Source of the DNA: Ectopseudomonas guguanensis
GTDB lineage: Bacteria; Pseudomonadota; Gammaproteobacteria; Pseudomonadales; Pseudomonadaceae
Assembly (NCBI RefSeq): GCF_900104265.1
Contig: NZ_FNJJ01000003.1
Location: 102,672 to 166,671 of the forward strand
Direction of reading: 5' to 3'
Length of the DNA stretch: 64,000 nt
In this document: positions 62,589-64,000 of the stretch, in pieces
Position numbering within the stretch: position 1 is the stretch's first letter
Layout of the letters: every line of letters starts with the position of its first letter
Program-made: the position numbers and the translations under genes
The notes under the pieces: generated by a model
The model's database searches: none
What the model was told of the DNA's origin: nothing
The model's input: the letters and a program-made list of their open reading frames with translations, nothing else

Positions 62589-62761
62589 GCTTCATTACTC
62601 CAGACATCGGGCTTGTCGTCGGCGAACGGCAGGTTGGCCGCTGCGTCGAACGCTTCGCGGCGATCGCCGCTATAGGCCCAGAAGGTGACTGCGGTGAAGG
62701 CGATCAGTACCAGTGCGGTACCCAAACCGCGCAACGTACCCACATCGATGAACTCGATCAT
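62585..62761 (-). CDS. ccoQ: CcoQ, cbb3 oxidase subunit IV, isoform 2
   Basis: 58 residues: [20 protein letters not shown] is the start, one membrane helix follows, and the conserved tail [17 protein letters not shown] ends in SNEA. Its stop overlaps the ccoP2 start by four bases (ATGA), and it begins 5 bases after the ccoO2 stop. It is shorter than isoform 1 and easy to miss by length cut-offs. Confidence 0.93.
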   Translation of the reverse strand: MIEFIDVGTLRGLGTALVLIAFTAVTFWAYSGDRREAFDAAANLPFADDKPDVWSNEA

Positions 62762-62766
62762 GGCGC

Positions 62767-63375
62767 TTACCTCCTGTTCTTCACGGCGGTGCCGAGCACC
62801 TGCAGGTAGGCCACCAGGGCGTCCATCTCGGTCTTGCCCTTGACGGCGTCACCGGCTGCGGCGATGTCATCGTCGCTGTAGGGCACGCCGAGTGTGCGCA
62901 GCGCGCTCATCTTCCTGGCGGTGTCCTTGCCGTCGAGGCTGTGCTCCACCAGCCAGGGGTAGGCGGGCATGATCGACTCGGGCACGACGTTGCGCGGGTT
63001 GTACAGGTGGGCGCGATGCCACTCGTCCGAGTAACGGCCGCCGACGCGGGCCAGGTCCGGGCCGGTACGCTTGGAGCCCCACAGGAAGGGGTGATCCCAG
63101 ACGCTTTCGCCGGCGACGGAGTAGTGGCCGTAACGCTCGGTCTCGGCGCGGAACGGGCGGATCATCTGCGAGTGGCAGCCGACGCAGCCCTCGCGGATGT
63201 AGATGTCGCGGCCTTCCAGTTGCAGCGCGTTGTACGGCTTGAGGCCATCGACCGGCTCGTTGGTGACGTCCTGGAAGAACAGCGGGACGATCTGGGTCAG
63301 GCCGCCGATGCTGACCGCGAGGATCATCACCAGCGCCATCAGGCCGATGTTCTTCTCGAGAATCTCGTGTTTCAT
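62767..63375 (-). CDS. ccoO: Cytochrome c oxidase cbb3 subunit II, isoform 2
   Basis: 202 residues, mono-heme with CVGCH at about residue 64. The central stretch (about residues 53-133) is identical to isoform 1 at 59265, while the ends differ. The one-base overlap with the upstream ccoN2 stop (TGATG) mirrors the other operon. Confidence 0.95.
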   Translation of the reverse strand: MKHEILEKNIGLMALVMILAVSIGGLTQIVPLFFQDVTNEPVDGLKPYNALQLEGRDIYIREGCVGCHSQMIRPFRAETERYGHYSVAGESVWDHPFLWGSKRTGPDLARVGGRYSDEWHRAHLYNPRNVVPESIMPAYPWLVEHSLDGKDTARKMSALRTLGVPYSDDDIAAAGDAVKGKTEMDALVAYLQVLGTAVKNRR

Positions 63376-64000
63376 CAGTGGGCTCCTTCTACCGAGAACT
63401 GCGCAGCGGCTTCCATCTCGGTCGATTTGGCGCTACGTACGGTCAGCCAGACGTTCCAGGCCATCAGCAGCATGCCGGCGAAGAAGATGGCGCCGCCGAT
63501 CACCCGCACCACGAAGCCGACATGGCTGGCTTCCAGCGCTTCGACGAAGGAGTAGGTGAGGGTGCCGTCTTCGTTGACTGCGCGCCACATCAGGCCCTGA
63601 GTGATGCCGTTGACCCACATCGAGGCGATGTACAGCACGGTACCGATGGTGGCCAGCCAGAAGTGGCTGTTGATCAGGCCGATGCTGTGCATCTGCTCGC
63701 GGCCGAACACCTTGGGAATCAGGTGATACAGCGAGCCGATGGACACCATGGCAACCCAGCCGAGGGCGCCGGCGTGTACGTGACCGATGGTCCAGTCGGT
63801 ATAGTGGGACAGGGCGTTGACGGTCTTGATGGCCATCATCGGGCCTTCGAAGGTCGACATGCCATAGAACGCCAGGGAAACGACCAGGAAGCGCAGGATC
63901 GGGTCGGTGCGCAGTTTGTGCCAGGCACCGGAGAGGGTCATCATGCCGTTGATCATGCCGCCCCAGGAGGGCGCCAGGAGGATCAGCGACATCACCATGC
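63375..64000 (-). CDS. ccoN: Cytochrome c oxidase cbb3 subunit I, isoform 2 (C-terminal part)
   Basis: The C-terminal 208 or so residues are in the window; the gene continues past base 64000 on the minus strand. [15 protein letters not shown] (proton/metal region) and [17 protein letters not shown] are seen, identical or nearly so to isoform 1. The last 30 residues differ ([24 protein letters not shown]). Catalytic subunit of the second oxidase. Confidence 0.95.
   Translation of the reverse strand, partial: MVMSLILLAPSWGGMINGMMTLSGAWHKLRTDPILRFLVVSLAFYGMSTFEGPMMAIKTVNALSHYTDWTIGHVHAGALGWVAMVSIGSLYHLIPKVFGREQMHSIGLINSHFWLATIGTVLYIASMWVNGITQGLMWRAVNEDGTLTYSFVEALEASHVGFVVRVIGGAIFFAGMLLMAWNVWLTVRSAKSTEMEAAAQFSVEGAH

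Overview
The window is high-GC gammaproteobacterial chromosome and almost certainly comes from a Pseudomonas, probably the P. aeruginosa / P. mendocina / P. oleovorans side of the genus. The basis is the run dnaX-ybaB-recR, then further right apt-anr-(small coiled coil)-hemN-(TauE-like)-ccoS-ccoI-ccoH-ccoG and two tandem ccoNOQP operons. As I recall it, this is the P. aeruginosa PAO1 order. Pseudomonas-only small families (DUF2790, DUF3820, DUF3509-like), Pseudomonas REP-type repeats and a bacterial-type 4.5S SRP RNA agree with this. No phage, insertion sequence, CRISPR array, tRNA or rRNA was seen.

Layout. 1-6.9 kb: the end of a sensor kinase and its double-receiver response regulator, pyrF, an SDR, a BASS-type transporter, and on the minus strand a LysE exporter followed by a BenE transporter. 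7-11 kb: a minus-strand iron-uptake unit (ECF sigma factor, FecR, TonB receptor) with a Fur-box-like site ahead of the sigma gene. 11-15 kb: a MarR regulator divergent from an aminotransferase, a GST and an amino-acid antiporter. 15.1-19.6 kb: a six-gene envelope copper operon (DUF2946 protein, small HDHH-tailed protein, TolC-type channel, Tat-exported multicopper oxidase, cupredoxin, CusF-like protein). 19.6-30.3 kb: HU protein, chemoreceptor, SRP RNA, two related small proteins, dnaX-ybaB-recR, a small zincin-like protein, GNAT, rhodanese/ftrA and an acyl-CoA dehydrogenase.

30.4-43.4 kb looks like an accessory block between two stretches that I recall as adjacent in PAO1. It holds an AraC regulator with two operator-like palindromes, a 48-residue membrane peptide plus an ABM monooxygenase, and a gamma-glutamyl-polyamine catabolism cluster (PuuB, PuuR, PuuA, SpuC types) with a perfect inverted repeat at its start. 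It also holds an esterase, ohr/ohrR, an I78 lipoprotein, yceH, a TetR/SDR pair with a doubled palindrome and several small genes. 43.7-47 kb: an SDR-Baeyer-Villiger monooxygenase operon divergent from a TetR regulator with a tandem operator. 47.1-50.4 kb: a PF10118 protein, a NaChBac-type sodium channel, apt and anr.

50.5-64 kb is the microaerobic respiration locus, almost all on the minus strand. Anr is the oxygen-sensing regulator, hemN makes heme without oxygen, ccoGHIS assemble and supply copper to cbb3 oxidase, and two ccoNOQP operons encode two isoforms. The second ccoN runs off the window. A near-perfect ANR box lies 65 bp ahead of hemN and a second candidate lies in the ccoP-ccoG gap.

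The most noteworthy non-coding signals are four palindromic or tandem operator candidates in the accessory block, a nested hairpin between ybaB and recR, a 7-bp tandem repeat after the TauE-like gene, and patchy near-identity between the two cco operons. I did not find a clearly new defence or mobile system. The best candidates for undescribed biology are the small-protein/ABM unit under the paired palindromes, the SDR without a catalytic tyrosine, and the zincin-like protein after recR.
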